Of a stretch of DNA of 64,000 nt, positions 10,692-20,280 are shown piece after piece. Each line of letters starts with the position of its first letter. The first letter of the stretch is position 1. The notes under the pieces were generated by a model. That model was not told the DNA's origin and searched no databases. It was given only the letters and a program-made list of their open reading frames with translations. Source of the stretch: Candidatus Bathyarchaeia archaeon (GTDB lineage: Archaea; Thermoproteota; Bathyarchaeia; Bathyarchaeales; Bathycorpusculaceae); NCBI GenBank assembly GCA_041447175.1, contig CP166960.1:2669034-2733033 (forward strand), written 5' to 3'. The translations under genes were made by a program, and so were the position numbers.

Positions 10692-11475
10692 AACCCTTTT
10701 TACATCTGAAAAGGAAGTGGTTTGGTTCTTGTCTGCTCGTTATGGTGTGTTCTTTTTCTGAATCCTTCTTTATTTAACTTTGAGTCAATTCCTGTTAACC
10801 TATTGTTTCTATAATCAAGCATTCGGCGAAAAATGGATTTCAACAAATTGCCCTTGTCAATATGTGACTTTATTTCTGCCGGCTTTGAGAATTTTTGCCC
10901 TCCTGATGTTAGCGCTCTACGGTTTTGGTATAATGGTCTAAGTGTACGCTTGCTTTTAAAAGAGGGGTGGGTTGTCTACGAGGTTATGTACTGCGTCCTG
11001 TTGATTCTTTCTCCTATAACCTGCCCCTTAACGGTGCTTCTCACATTAGCCCAACAGGCAAGTGCCATCTTTCCTATCGCGCCTGCCATGATTGGAATGT
11101 GAACCTGCCTGATGCCCAACAATCAACCCGAAGTTGCGAGTAATGTCTTTTTGCACCTTTTGGTTTTGGCTGGGCTGTGGATTCTTTTCAAGGTCTTGCG
11201 TTCAACTTGATGGATAAATACATGCTAAGTTGGGATTGCTTGAAAAATTCTAGCCAACAAAAACGCTGCTGAGCGTCAATTTGCCTTCTTTCCATGTCTC
11301 TGTCGAAATGGATGCAGCTGTTGCTTGTGCAACGATTTGCCTGAATGTTCTCCTGACCTTTTTCCTTTAACCTCTACCTTTTTCATGTTTCCCTCGAAGC
11401 TATTTGGGATTTGCTATCGAAGCGGCACCTGAAAGAAGGAAGGAAAGTATCCCAAAAGTGTCGGTAACCCTGCGT
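10692..11475. other. Gene-poor interval with an orphan promoter-like element
   Basis: About 780 bases without a convincing gene. It holds the E3 element (10774-10814). An 89-codon ORF (10833-11102) begins 20 bases after the E3 TATA-like box and has a hydrophobic C-terminal half, but it has no ribosome site or recognisable motif, so it could be a decayed gene. Nothing else stands out. Confidence 0.4.
10774..10814 (+). promoter_or_regulatory. Promoter-like element E3, third copy of the cobN upstream motif
   Basis: TTAAC-TTTGA-GTCAA followed by CCTGTTAACC and a TATA-like TTTCTATAATC. This matches E1 and E2 upstream of their TATA boxes but lacks the TGGAT-N5-ATCCA operator. Confidence 0.4.
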
Positions 11476-11883
11476 TTAGGGGTCGCATGTGTAACATCTT
11501 TTTGTTTGTGCACAGATTACTCCGCCGCAGGTGGGGCATTTCCATTTTTCTTCCTCGCTCTTCAGAAATTCCTCCATTCCGTTGGCTTTGATGTATGTGA
11601 AACTTTCGATTAAGCTTGTTCCATATTTTTGGCTGTAGTATTTGTCAATTTTTTTTAGTTCTGTACATGGAAAATCTTGGCATTCAAAGCAGTATTCAAT
11701 TTTTTCTCTGGTTGCTTGGTTTTTGCAGTGTTTCTTAAAGAATGTGCATGTGTCTTGTCTTGTTTGGCAGCCGCCGCAGGGGTCGGTCTTTTCGCCATTT
11801 AGTTTATAGCCGAAGAAGCCTACGCATGTTCGGCAATTTATTCCGCATTTAGCAAATAGTGATGCTTCCCTTTTTGTATTCAT
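11476..11883 (-). CDS. Cysteine-rich DUF3795-like protein
   Basis: A 135-residue cytoplasmic protein with twelve or more cysteines in pairs: CGINCRTC near the N-terminus, CGGC, CFECQDFPC in the middle and KCPTCGG plus CYTC at the C-terminus. The N-terminal pattern is that of the DUF3795 family, whose function is unknown and which probably binds zinc or another metal. Start ATG 11883. It is divergent from cobN2, and the 370-base gap between them holds the E2 promoter, so the two may share regulation. Confidence 0.75.
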   Translation of the reverse strand: MNTKREASLFAKCGINCRTCVGFFGYKLNGEKTDPCGGCQTRQDTCTFFKKHCKNQATREKIEYCFECQDFPCTELKKIDKYYSQKYGTSLIESFTYIKANGMEEFLKSEEEKWKCPTCGGVICAQTKRCYTCDP

Positions 11884-11913
11884 TTTACATGCTGTCCTTG
11901 GCTGTTTCTTTGC

Positions 11914-11973
11914 TTAACTTTGAGTTAACTTTGCTTTAACTAATGTTTATATGTTTGGATGGATAATCCATCC
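11914..11973 (+). promoter_or_regulatory. Promoter/operator E2 of the second cobN gene
   Basis: TTAAC-TTTGA-GTTAA palindrome, TATA box GTTTATATG (11945-11953), then GGATGGAT-A-ATCCATCC (11957-11973). Read as TGGAT-N5-ATCCA it has exactly the half-sites and spacing of E1, one base further from TATA. Confidence 0.65.
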
Positions 11974-11980
11974 GATTGAC

Positions 11981-12256
11981 GTGGAGGAATTAAACTTAAG
12001 AAAACACGGTAACATCAACGCTTACCATGATGAAGCGGACGTTACCCCATACAGTTTCCAAATTCAAAAACAGCCTCCACCTAACAGCATCAGGAAGCTT
12101 CTGCTGTTGAAGAGGTTTTGTGTTCCCTTGACTTTATTTTCTGTCACAACAACCCCGCTTGGTCCTGATGATAATTGTTCCCTTCGCCTTTCTTCAACGT
12201 TGACCCCTGATTGCTGCCTTAAATCTGAGCTTATAAATGGAGCGAATAACCTTTGA
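11981..12256 (+). CDS. Small ORF coupled to cobN2
   Basis: Open from GTG 11981 (a TTG at 12107 is a shorter option) to a TGA that overlaps the TTG start of cobN2 as TTGA. The C-terminal half carries SVTTTPLGPD, aligning without gaps to SVSSALVNPE of the ORF before cobN1. It contains three cysteines. Similarity is weak and codon use not distinctive, so this may be an open leader rather than a gene. Confidence 0.35.
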   Translation: MEELNLRKHGNINAYHDEADVTPYSFQIQKQPPPNSIRKLLLLKRFCVPLTLFSVTTTPLGPDDNCSLRLSSTLTPDCCLKSELINGANNL

Positions 12257-15200
12257 AAGTTGCCTTTGTAATCCTTTCCCACGAAATAGAAACTGTAACC
12301 TTAGCAGTTAAAGCCATACAAAAAGAAAAAGGCTTAACCATCAACATTTGTCCACGAACGGCAGAGGAATTAGCGGACCCAACCTGTTTAGAAGATTTCA
12401 TCCAGTTTGCTCAAGGCTCCCATGTGTTGGTTATGCATTTAATGGGCGGCAAGAAGGGCTTTGCTGGCTTTGACCGCGTCGTATCCACCATGCGTGATAT
12501 GCGCATTCCTGTTTTTGCTTCAGATGTACAAAATGACCCCGAAGTTGTGACGGCGTCAACCCTGGACAAAGCCGACTACCAAAAGATTTACAAGTACATT
12601 GCCTACGGCGGACTGAAAAACTATGAGAACTTGTTGCTTTTTTTGGCAAATCGCTTTACATGTGGCACATACGAAATCAATCCACCCAAGCAGATGCCGC
12701 TTGAGGGCATCTATCATCCTCAACTAGGTCAAGTTTTAACGTTAACTGAATACATGGAAAAGAAGTATTCGCCTGAAAAACCCACGGTTGGTGTTCTTTT
12801 CCATCATGACCCTGTGAAAAGTGGCGATGTGACCCTTGCAAACAGCCTGATTGACTCGATTGAGCGTCAGGGGGCGAATGCTATTTTGCTGTTCTTTTCT
12901 GTCAATAACGTTGCAGCCAAGAACTTGCGTTGGGTTGTCAACAACTTTTTTATGCTGGATGGAAAGCCTCTGGTTGATGTTGTCATCAGTACACTGGCGC
13001 ATTCTTTAGCGGCGTTTATGCCCAGTTCTGAACCTGTAGATAACTTGTTTAAGGAGTTGGGTGTGCCTGTCCTGAAAGCGATTGCGACCTACAACACTTT
13101 TGAAGAGTGGCGTGACAGTTTGCTGGGGCTAAACTTCAGTGAAGTTGCTTGGAATGTGGCTATGCCTGAATTTGACGGCATGATAATAACCGTCCCGATT
13201 GCTGCCCGATGGATATCTGAGACGGACCCGATGACAGGTGCAAAAATAACCTCGTATAAGCCTATTCCTGAACGTCTTGACAAAATGGTTCGGTTAAGCA
13301 TAAACTGGGCCAAGCTAAGGCACATTCCCAACGGGGAAAAGAAAGTTGCCTTAATTTTCCATAATTATCCTCCACGAAATGACCACATCGGAAGTGCTGC
13401 TGGCCTTGACTCTGCTGCTTCGGCGATAAACCTGCTGAGGACTCTGCAGGAAAACGGTTACAAACTGGATTATATTCCTGAAAACGGGCAGAAACTGATG
13501 GAAGCCGTTCTTGACGGGTTAACTAATGACCAGCGGTGGTCAAGCCCTGATGAACTTGCACAGAAAGCGGTCGCCAAAATCTCCAATGCACAGTATCTTC
13601 AATGGTTAAACGAGTTGCCCGTTGATGTTAAAGAAAAACTGGCAAAGCATTGGGGGCAGCCTCCTGGCAAACTCTTCAACTACAAAGGCGACCTGCTGGT
13701 TCCAGGTATCATGAACGGCAACTTATTCATCGGGCTCCAGCCTCCTCGAGGCTACACAACTGACCCCGCGTCTATTTACCACAGTCCAGACCTGCCTATC
13801 CCATATCACTATCATGGCTATTACCGGTGGATTCGGGATGTGTTTAAAGCTGACGTTATCATCCATTTCGGTAAGCATGGAACCATGGAGTGGACGCCTG
13901 GGAAATCTGTTGGGTTATCGGCTTCATGTTTTCCTGACATAATAATCTCTGATTTGCCCAACGTGTACCCCTACCTCATCGATGACCCCGGAGAAGGAAC
14001 AGGAGCAAAGAGGCGCAGCTACGCTTGCCTTGTTGACTATTTGATTCCTGTGATGCATAACGCGGATTCCTACGAGGATCTAGCGAAAATCTGCGTGCAG
14101 TTAAAAGAATACTATCGTGCTAAAACTTCTGACCCCGGAAAACTCAAAATCCTGCAGAAGCTGATTTGGGATACAGTAGTCAACGCTAACCTTAACAGCG
14201 ACCTTAACGTTACGCAGGAAGATGCCTTTGCTGGGTTTGACGCGTTTTTAGAGCGGCTACATGCTTACCTGAATGAACTGTCAGATACTCAGATTCGAGA
14301 TGGACTTCACATCATGGGTGAACCACCAACTGGTTTTCCGCTGGAGGAGTTCTTGGTTGCATTGACCCGATTGAACAACGGAAATGTGCCTTCTCTGCGT
14401 GAGTCTCTGGCTGCGTTGAAAGGTTATGATTATGAAGCGTTGCTGGCGAATCGCGGTTTATTGCGTCCTGAAGGGAGAACCAACGGCGACGTAATTGATG
14501 AGTTAACTGCCCTTGCCCTTGAACTGATCCAACAATTTCACGCCTTAGCCTTCAAAGAAGAATGCATTGACGAGTTAATGCAGGAAGTGCTTGGTTCACG
14601 TCAGGCACAAGTTAGACAGTGCTTGACGTACATCTCGACTTTTCTTGTACCTGCATTAGCTGCCACCACTAACGAATTAACCAACACCTTAGGCTCCTGT
14701 AGTGGAACTTATGTTCCAACGGGGCCATCGGGGGCTCCTACGCGTGGCATGGCTGACATTTTGCCGACGGGACGAAACTTTTACTCCATCGACCCTCGTT
14801 GTGTTCCTTCCGTTGCTGCTTGGAAAGTCGGCATAGATTTGGGCGATTCCTTACTTAAACGGTACATGGAAGAAGAAGGAAAGTACCCTGAGACTGTTGC
14901 TATTGTTGTTTGGGCAACTGACTGCATGAGAACCAACGGGGATGACGTCGCTGAAATCTTGTACTTGATGGGTATTAAGCCAGTGTGGGAAGCATCCAGT
15001 GGACGGGTGACGGGCTTGGAGCCGATTCCTTTGGAAACGTTAAGGCGCCCACGCATTGACGTTACGGTTCGAATAAGCGGTTTGTTTCGTGATAATTTTC
15101 CTAACATTGTGCATCTTATTGATGAGGCAGTGGCTATGGTCGCTGATCTCAAAGAAACTTCCGATAAAAACTACATCCGAAAGCATGTTGAAAAAGAGGT

Positions 15201-15990
15201 TGCTGAACGTATAGCCCAAGGCGTTAGTCCTACGGAAGCTCGAGAAGAGGTTTGCTACCGAATTTTCGGCGACATACCTGGCGGTTACGGTTCAGGCGTA
15301 AACGAGGCAATTGATTCGAAAAACTGGAAGGACCAAAACGATTTAGCCGATATCTACATCACGTGGGGCTGTTACGTTTACGGTAGGAAACACTTTGGGT
15401 TAACGGCGCCCGAGTTGTTTAGGCGTCGGCTGGGGCAGGTTCAGTTAACGGTGAAGAACTGGGACACCCGCGAATATGATACTCTGCAAATAGACGACAG
15501 CTACTCCTACCATGCAGGCATGGATGTTGCCATTAAAACAATTACAGGAAAGGCTCCCCACTCATATTACGGTGACAGCACCGACCCCAAACGGGTTAAA
15601 ATCAGAAGCACAGCCGAGGAAATAAAATACTGCTTTAGGGCTCGCCTTGTTAACCCGAAATGGATTGAAAGTCTAAAGAAGCATGGTTACCATGGTGCCG
15701 CGGAGTTTTCTCGGCAAATGGATTACGTGTTGGGTTGGGACGCAACCGAGGAAGTTATCGAGGACTGGATGTATGAGGATTTGGCGGAAAAGTTTGTTCT
15801 TGACAAGGCAATGCAGGACTGGTTAAAGGACGTTAACCCATTTGCCCTGCAGAACATGGCGGAGCGACTGCTGGAAGCTATCGAACGCGACATGTGGCAG
15901 GCAACCGAGGAGATGAAGAAGCAACTTCAAGATGTCTACTTGGACATTGAGGGGGTTCTGGAAGGAACAACTGAAAAAAAGGGTAAGTGA
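12253..15990 (+). CDS. cobN: CobN/BchH-type chelatase large subunit, paralogue 2
   Basis: A 1245-residue paralogue of the product at 6343, collinear along its whole length: FHNYPPRNDHIG, GLQPPRGYTT, FGKHGTMEWTPGKSVGLS, GPSGAPTRGMADILPTGRN. The two differ in the presumed active-site segment (VGTHGSLEW versus FGKHGTMEW), which could mean different metals or tetrapyrroles. The start is TTG 12253 (MKVAFVILSHE), chosen because the conserved N-terminal strand begins there. A regulator gene follows 120 bases downstream. As for paralogue 1, no small ATPase subunits are nearby. Confidence 0.93.
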   Translation: MKVAFVILSHEIETVTLAVKAIQKEKGLTINICPRTAEELADPTCLEDFIQFAQGSHVLVMHLMGGKKGFAGFDRVVSTMRDMRIPVFASDVQNDPEVVTASTLDKADYQKIYKYIAYGGLKNYENLLLFLANRFTCGTYEINPPKQMPLEGIYHPQLGQVLTLTEYMEKKYSPEKPTVGVLFHHDPVKSGDVTLANSLIDSIERQGANAILLFFSVNNVAAKNLRWVVNNFFMLDGKPLVDVVISTLAHSLAAFMPSSEPVDNLFKELGVPVLKAIATYNTFEEWRDSLLGLNFSEVAWNVAMPEFDGMIITVPIAARWISETDPMTGAKITSYKPIPERLDKMVRLSINWAKLRHIPNGEKKVALIFHNYPPRNDHIGSAAGLDSAASAINLLRTLQENGYKLDYIPENGQKLMEAVLDGLTNDQRWSSPDELAQKAVAKISNAQYLQWLNELPVDVKEKLAKHWGQPPGKLFNYKGDLLVPGIMNGNLFIGLQPPRGYTTDPASIYHSPDLPIPYHYHGYYRWIRDVFKADVIIHFGKHGTMEWTPGKSVGLSASCFPDIIISDLPNVYPYLIDDPGEGTGAKRRSYACLVDYLIPVMHNADSYEDLAKICVQLKEYYRAKTSDPGKLKILQKLIWDTVVNANLNSDLNVTQEDAFAGFDAFLERLHAYLNELSDTQIRDGLHIMGEPPTGFPLEEFLVALTRLNNGNVPSLRESLAALKGYDYEALLANRGLLRPEGRTNGDVIDELTALALELIQQFHALAFKEECIDELMQEVLGSRQAQVRQCLTYISTFLVPALAATTNELTNTLGSCSGTYVPTGPSGAPTRGMADILPTGRNFYSIDPRCVPSVAAWKVGIDLGDSLLKRYMEEEGKYPETVAIVVWATDCMRTNGDDVAEILYLMGIKPVWEASSGRVTGLEPIPLETLRRPRIDVTVRISGLFRDNFPNIVHLIDEAVAMVADLKETSDKNYIRKHVEKEVAERIAQGVSPTEAREEVCYRIFGDIPGGYGSGVNEAIDSKNWKDQNDLADIYITWGCYVYGRKHFGLTAPELFRRRLGQVQLTVKNWDTREYDTLQIDDSYSYHAGMDVAIKTITGKAPHSYYGDSTDPKRVKIRSTAEEIKYCFRARLVNPKWIESLKKHGYHGAAEFSRQMDYVLGWDATEEVIEDWMYEDLAEKFVLDKAMQDWLKDVNPFALQNMAERLLEAIERDMWQATEEMKKQLQDVYLDIEGVLEGTTEKKGK

Positions 15991-16110
15991 GGACAACTGC
16001 GTTTTGAAGGCGAGAAATGACTCGTATATTTTCAACGTTATTTATGTTGTGAAAATCTGTAGAACAGTAACCAATACCTCAATAAAGTACGGTGGTTAAG
16101 TGAATTTCCC

Positions 16111-16782
16111 GTGTATACGAAAAATATAAAAAATCAATGTGATAGTGTTGAGTGGGAGAGAGGTCTCTTGGACAAGAAAAACGAGCAGAAACTGCAGCTT
16201 TTGTTAACTTTGATAAAAGGTGCCCGAAGAAGTGACAAGGAGTTGTCCAAACTCACTGGGAACACCCGTGCCACCGTGACTCGCCGACGAAGGCAGTTGG
16301 AGGCTGAAGGCTACATCCGAGAGTATACAGTTTTGCCTGAATTCACAAAAATTGGCTACAACATCTTGGCTTTCACCTTCCTAACCTTGAAGGTCTTACC
16401 AAAAGGCGAACGCGGGGGAAAACTGCTTGATGAGTGGTTTGAAAGGCACCCCTTTATACTATTTGCTGCGGGTGGCGAAGGTCTAGCCACAAATACCATT
16501 ATGTCGTTGCATAGGGACTACACAGACTTTTCTGAATACATCAGCACTTTGAGAGAGGACACACAGGACTTCTACGAAAACTTACAGTTCTTTATAGTGG
16601 ACTTAGCTAGGAAAGAAAGCATCTTGGAGCCTTTTTCTTTAGCACGACTCGACCCCAAAGCCGATATTTCCCAGAAAGACTACCGTCTGTTCACATCCAA
16701 AAAAGCTAAACCTTTAGGGAAAGAGCAACCAAAAAAAATGGCCACTAACCTTAAAAGTTCAAATCAACCCGCCTATGGCTAA
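16111..16782 (+). CDS. Lrp/AsnC-like winged-helix regulator
   Basis: A 223-residue DNA-binding protein. An N-terminal winged helix at about 25-75 has the helix-turn-helix SDKELSKLTGNTRATVTRRRRQL, split here as SDKELSKLTGN then TRATVTRRRRQL. The following wing YIREYTVLPEFTKIGY and an alpha/beta segment resemble Lrp-type regulators, with an unusual Lys-rich tail. Start is GTG 16111; a TTG at 16168 after GAGAGAGG would remove 19 residues. Directly after cobN2 it is a candidate reader of the E1/E2 operators, by location only. Confidence 0.7.
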   Translation: MYTKNIKNQCDSVEWERGLLDKKNEQKLQLLLTLIKGARRSDKELSKLTGNTRATVTRRRRQLEAEGYIREYTVLPEFTKIGYNILAFTFLTLKVLPKGERGGKLLDEWFERHPFILFAAGGEGLATNTIMSLHRDYTDFSEYISTLREDTQDFYENLQFFIVDLARKESILEPFSLARLDPKADISQKDYRLFTSKKAKPLGKEQPKKMATNLKSSNQPAYG

Positions 16783-17100
16783 TGTTGGAAAAGTTACAGA
16801 CAACCTCTTTACTCAATTAGCTATAAATGCGCATTTTTTTGCTTTGTTCTCATAAGTCCTGCTTTTATTTGTTGAAACAGTGTTTTTTGCAAATTTTTTC
16901 CTGAAAAACGGAGTGAACTTCAACGTGTACTTTTTGTACAAAAAATCATGAAAATATGCGCAATTTTTGTAGAAAAATGAGTGAAAAAGGCTGTTGGGGT
17001 CAGAACACGGTTTTTTTCCTATGCACATCGTTAAATGTTCTGAATTTAAAATCATGTCAAAAATCAAGCAAAGCATAGGAGAATTAATGGTGAGAAAAAA
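16783..17100. other. AT-rich interval before the beta-propeller operon
   Basis: 318 bases of AT-rich DNA. A TATA-like TTTAAAATC near 17044 and an AGGAG at about 17077 probably serve the gene at 17101. A five-codon mini-ORF (ATG 17087) overlaps that start. No other feature seen. Confidence 0.4.
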
Positions 17101-18969
17101 ATGACTCAAAAATATTTGAAACCTTTTGTAGTTACTCTGACTCTGATGCTGATGGTGATGCTCGCAGTTTCAATGATTGCGCCAGCCCAAGCCTCTAGCC
17201 AAAACAGTGACTCTGCGACGTACTCGTGGCTTCAAACTCCGACGGCGTTCTCTGGTCAGATGACACATGGACCTGGTGAAACACAGTATCCCTGGAGTTA
17301 TGTCGGGTGCGACCTAGCCGCTACAGGCTATACGCCAAGTTCTGGTCCTCAATCGTCGCACTTATTATGGAAAACAGCCACTGGAACTTCTAATGCGCCT
17401 TTTTCCTTTGCAGTAAATGATGGCATGGTTTTCTCAAGAAGCGTGTTTGATGGTGTCCTTTTTGCTCTAGACGCAGAGACTGGTGAATTCGTATGGCAAA
17501 CCCAAGTAGGTCGAGCTAAGAGTCCCGAAGCTGTAATCTATCATGATGGCCACATATACACTGATGCTGAAAATTACAGCCTTGTTCGCGTAGATGCCGC
17601 CACTGGTGCCCTGAATTGGAAGTACTGCTTCCCTCCAGAGCTTGTCTTAGCCACCGATAATAACACGGAGTACCGCGTCAACATGCCCCTCGTTTGCGGC
17701 AACGACATAATCTATGTCGGAGTTGGAGATACTCTGTTTTGCCTACAAGACCAATACGACCATTGCTGCTGGGCAGATATGATTGAGCCCTTCGAAAACG
17801 TAAAGGTACTCTGGACCTACACTTTGACTGAACAATCTTCTTGCGGCTGGGGCGGTTTCCACAGTCCTATAATATCTGGTGACAAACTCTACAATGCTGC
17901 CTTTACTGGAGAGGTATTCTGCTTCAATGCTACCACTGGAGATATAATCTGGAAATCTAATGTTCCTGAAACTCCTATTATGAGGTTAGAGCAGATGAGT
18001 CTATCAGATGGCCTTGTCGTTGTAGCTTCATCTGATCGTCTATTCTGCTTTAATGCAGAAACAGGCGCAGTAGAATGGGAGGCATTGAATGGAACATTCC
18101 CATCGTCACCATCAATCCATGATGGAAAGGTCTTTGTTTATGACGTTCCCGGGAAGTTCTGCTGCTTAGACTTAAAGACCGGCGCCGACATCTGGCAATT
18201 CACACCGAAAAATAACTCCGCCTCTTACTATTACCCCACAATCGCTGATGGCAACGTCTACATAACCGCCTCGTCAGCCGGCATAGTTGACGGTGCACCT
18301 ACCTATTATTGCTGGGTTCAATGCTTAGATGAGCAAACAGGAACACTGAAGTGGGAAGCCCAACTGGACCCTGGTCCTTATAAGAAGGGATACGGAGCAT
18401 GTGTTGGCGCTACATCCGTCGCAGACGGCAACTGGTACATACACAACGGCGCTAATGGCTACATGTACTGTTTCGGTGCGGGACCAACTGAAATTTCGTT
18501 ATCCGTTACTGCTTCATCTCTAGACCTTGGAAGAAACAGCATCCTTTACGGGCGCCTCTTAGATCAGTCTCCTGCTAGTCCAGATGCCCCCGTTGTTGGT
18601 GCCTCCGTAGACTTGTATGCAGGTACAACAAAAATTGCTACCGTTACCACAGACGATGACGGTATGTTCTCTACTGCTTGGACTCCATCCACTGAAGGCG
18701 TGTACGACCTCTACGCTTGCTTCACTGGAAACAACTCATATGAAGCATCAAATAGCGACACAACCCTAATTCAAGTTGGGCCAACAGCTCAACCCAGTAT
18801 CTCAACACCATCACCAACGCAGCAAACAAGTTCGCCCTCTCCAAGCGTAGCTCCTCCGCCAACCAGTGACACGCCAACAACCACCTACATCGCAATCACA
18901 GCAGCAGTCGTCGTCATTATCGCGGTTGCAGCAGCAGTCCTGCTGAGAAGACGCAATCAAGGCAATTAA
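17101..18969 (+). CDS. Secreted PQQ-type beta-propeller protein, membrane anchored
   Basis: A 622-residue exported protein. Signal peptide 1-32 (ends AQASS). Then at least six PQQ/YWTD-like blades with the hallmark A-x-D-x-x-TG-x-x-x-W: LDAETGEFVWQT, VDAATGALNWKY, FNATTGDIIWKS, FNAETGAVEWEA, LDLKTGADIWQF, LDEQTGTLKWEA. An Ig-like domain (about 460-560), a Ser/Pro/Thr stalk and a C-terminal helix with RRR anchor follow. Such propellers are usually surface binding or assembly scaffolds. Whether PQQ is bound is unknown. It heads an operon with an ABC permease and ATPase. Confidence 0.85.
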   Translation: MTQKYLKPFVVTLTLMLMVMLAVSMIAPAQASSQNSDSATYSWLQTPTAFSGQMTHGPGETQYPWSYVGCDLAATGYTPSSGPQSSHLLWKTATGTSNAPFSFAVNDGMVFSRSVFDGVLFALDAETGEFVWQTQVGRAKSPEAVIYHDGHIYTDAENYSLVRVDAATGALNWKYCFPPELVLATDNNTEYRVNMPLVCGNDIIYVGVGDTLFCLQDQYDHCCWADMIEPFENVKVLWTYTLTEQSSCGWGGFHSPIISGDKLYNAAFTGEVFCFNATTGDIIWKSNVPETPIMRLEQMSLSDGLVVVASSDRLFCFNAETGAVEWEALNGTFPSSPSIHDGKVFVYDVPGKFCCLDLKTGADIWQFTPKNNSASYYYPTIADGNVYITASSAGIVDGAPTYYCWVQCLDEQTGTLKWEAQLDPGPYKKGYGACVGATSVADGNWYIHNGANGYMYCFGAGPTEISLSVTASSLDLGRNSILYGRLLDQSPASPDAPVVGASVDLYAGTTKIATVTTDDDGMFSTAWTPSTEGVYDLYACFTGNNSYEASNSDTTLIQVGPTAQPSISTPSPTQQTSSPSPSVAPPPTSDTPTTTYIAITAAVVVIIAVAAAVLLRRRNQGN

Positions 18970-19055
18970 AAAATGAACTTTCTTCCTTTCCCTTCTTTTC
19001 TTTTTTTGAGTACGTGTCAAACCTCCAGAAGCCCATAAATTAAGAGGTGTTTGAA

Positions 19056-20270
19056 ATGCTTGGTAGTTACGCATTAAAAGAAATCAAGCGGCGTAAGCTT
19101 CGCAGTACTGCTTCCGTAATGGGTTATGTGATTGCAGTTGCCTTTTTGATAATACTGGTCACGTTTGCTCAAAGCTACAATGTTGAGGCTACCGCACAGT
19201 TAAATCAAGTCGGGACTCATTTCGTGGTTTACACTCCTGATTCAATCATCTGTCCCTGCTCTCTTATAGCAGAAGTGGGGCCTTTCTTCAAGTCCACATA
19301 CACATCCACTTTTGGCTCGGGTATAGTCGACACAGTGGCTGCTTTGCCGGGAGTTGCTGATGCTGCACCTTGTTTGATGTTTAGACTTGGCAATCTCACC
19401 ATCTGTGGAGTAGACTATGATTCTTTAGCAACACAAGCCAACGTTGTAGCTCCAAAAACGATAGTGGCAGGGGACTATTCAAAAGCCAATGGTCCCGATG
19501 CGATTCTTATCGATTCAGTTTACGCAGATGTAACAGGACTTGATGTGGGCGATGATTTAACGGCGTTCGACAGAACTTTTACTGTTGTTGGCATCGTTAA
19601 TCCCAGTCTTTACAGTAAACCTGCAGGAACGGCTAACCTGTATGCGCCTCTGCCTGTGGTTCAAGAAATCGCCCGATATTATGGAAGTCTCTACCTTTTT
19701 GAAATGGACGACATTAACGTCATACTCGTCGAGATTTCTCCTGAAGGCAATTCAACCTACATCAATACCGTTGAGAAGGAAGTCTTGGGCGTCTTAAACG
19801 AGTACTCGGGAGAAGTTGGTGCCGTAGTTGGCTACCAGTGCAGTTTAGCTGCCCGAAAAGTTATCTCCGTTACCGACGAAAGCGCTTGGGCAATCTCCAT
19901 CGTTCTTCTGATTTGTATGACGCTGTTTGCACTTAAGTCTCAATTCGGTTCGGTTGTGGAACGAACAAAAGAAATTGGTATTCTCAAAGCAATAGGCTGG
20001 ACCGATTCTGACGTTACAAAACAGGTGTTTCTTGAATCCCTACTCCAAGGACTTGCAGGTGGAATCATCGGGGTTGGCTTAGGCTACTTAGTCACATTGC
20101 TAATTCCAAGTCTTGGTTTAGTGTCAACTCAGGGTCTCGTTTTGCAAGTTTCTCCCATTCTACCCCTGATTGGTATGGTTTTCTCAATCAGCGGAGGCGT
20201 ATTAGCCGGCATCTTACCAGCTTGGCGCGCGGCAAAACTGCAACCCGCCGAAGCCCTTAGACGTTTGTGA
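19056..20270 (+). CDS. MacB/LolC-like ABC transporter permease
   Basis: A 404-residue membrane protein of the MacB-FtsX permease family. One N-terminal membrane helix (SVMGYVIAVAFLIILVTFA), a large extracellular MacB-type domain (about 45-270) and three C-terminal helices with the family's coupling motif ERTKEIGILKAIGW are visible. ATG 19056 is preferred over GTG 19047 because GAGGTG sits six bases before it. The gene is followed ten bases later by the ATPase. These transporters work by mechanotransmission, moving lipoproteins or peptides or serving sensing, so the adjacent secreted propeller may be the partner. Confidence 0.9.
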   Translation: MLGSYALKEIKRRKLRSTASVMGYVIAVAFLIILVTFAQSYNVEATAQLNQVGTHFVVYTPDSIICPCSLIAEVGPFFKSTYTSTFGSGIVDTVAALPGVADAAPCLMFRLGNLTICGVDYDSLATQANVVAPKTIVAGDYSKANGPDAILIDSVYADVTGLDVGDDLTAFDRTFTVVGIVNPSLYSKPAGTANLYAPLPVVQEIARYYGSLYLFEMDDINVILVEISPEGNSTYINTVEKEVLGVLNEYSGEVGAVVGYQCSLAARKVISVTDESAWAISIVLLICMTLFALKSQFGSVVERTKEIGILKAIGWTDSDVTKQVFLESLLQGLAGGIIGVGLGYLVTLLIPSLGLVSTQGLVLQVSPILPLIGMVFSISGGVLAGILPAWRAAKLQPAEALRRL

Positions 20271-20280
20271 GGTGAAAAAA

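Noticed and set aside
10833..11102. 89-codon ORF after element E3 as a gene
   Set aside because: No ribosome site, no motif and Cys/Leu/Phe-rich composition; kept only as a possible remnant.
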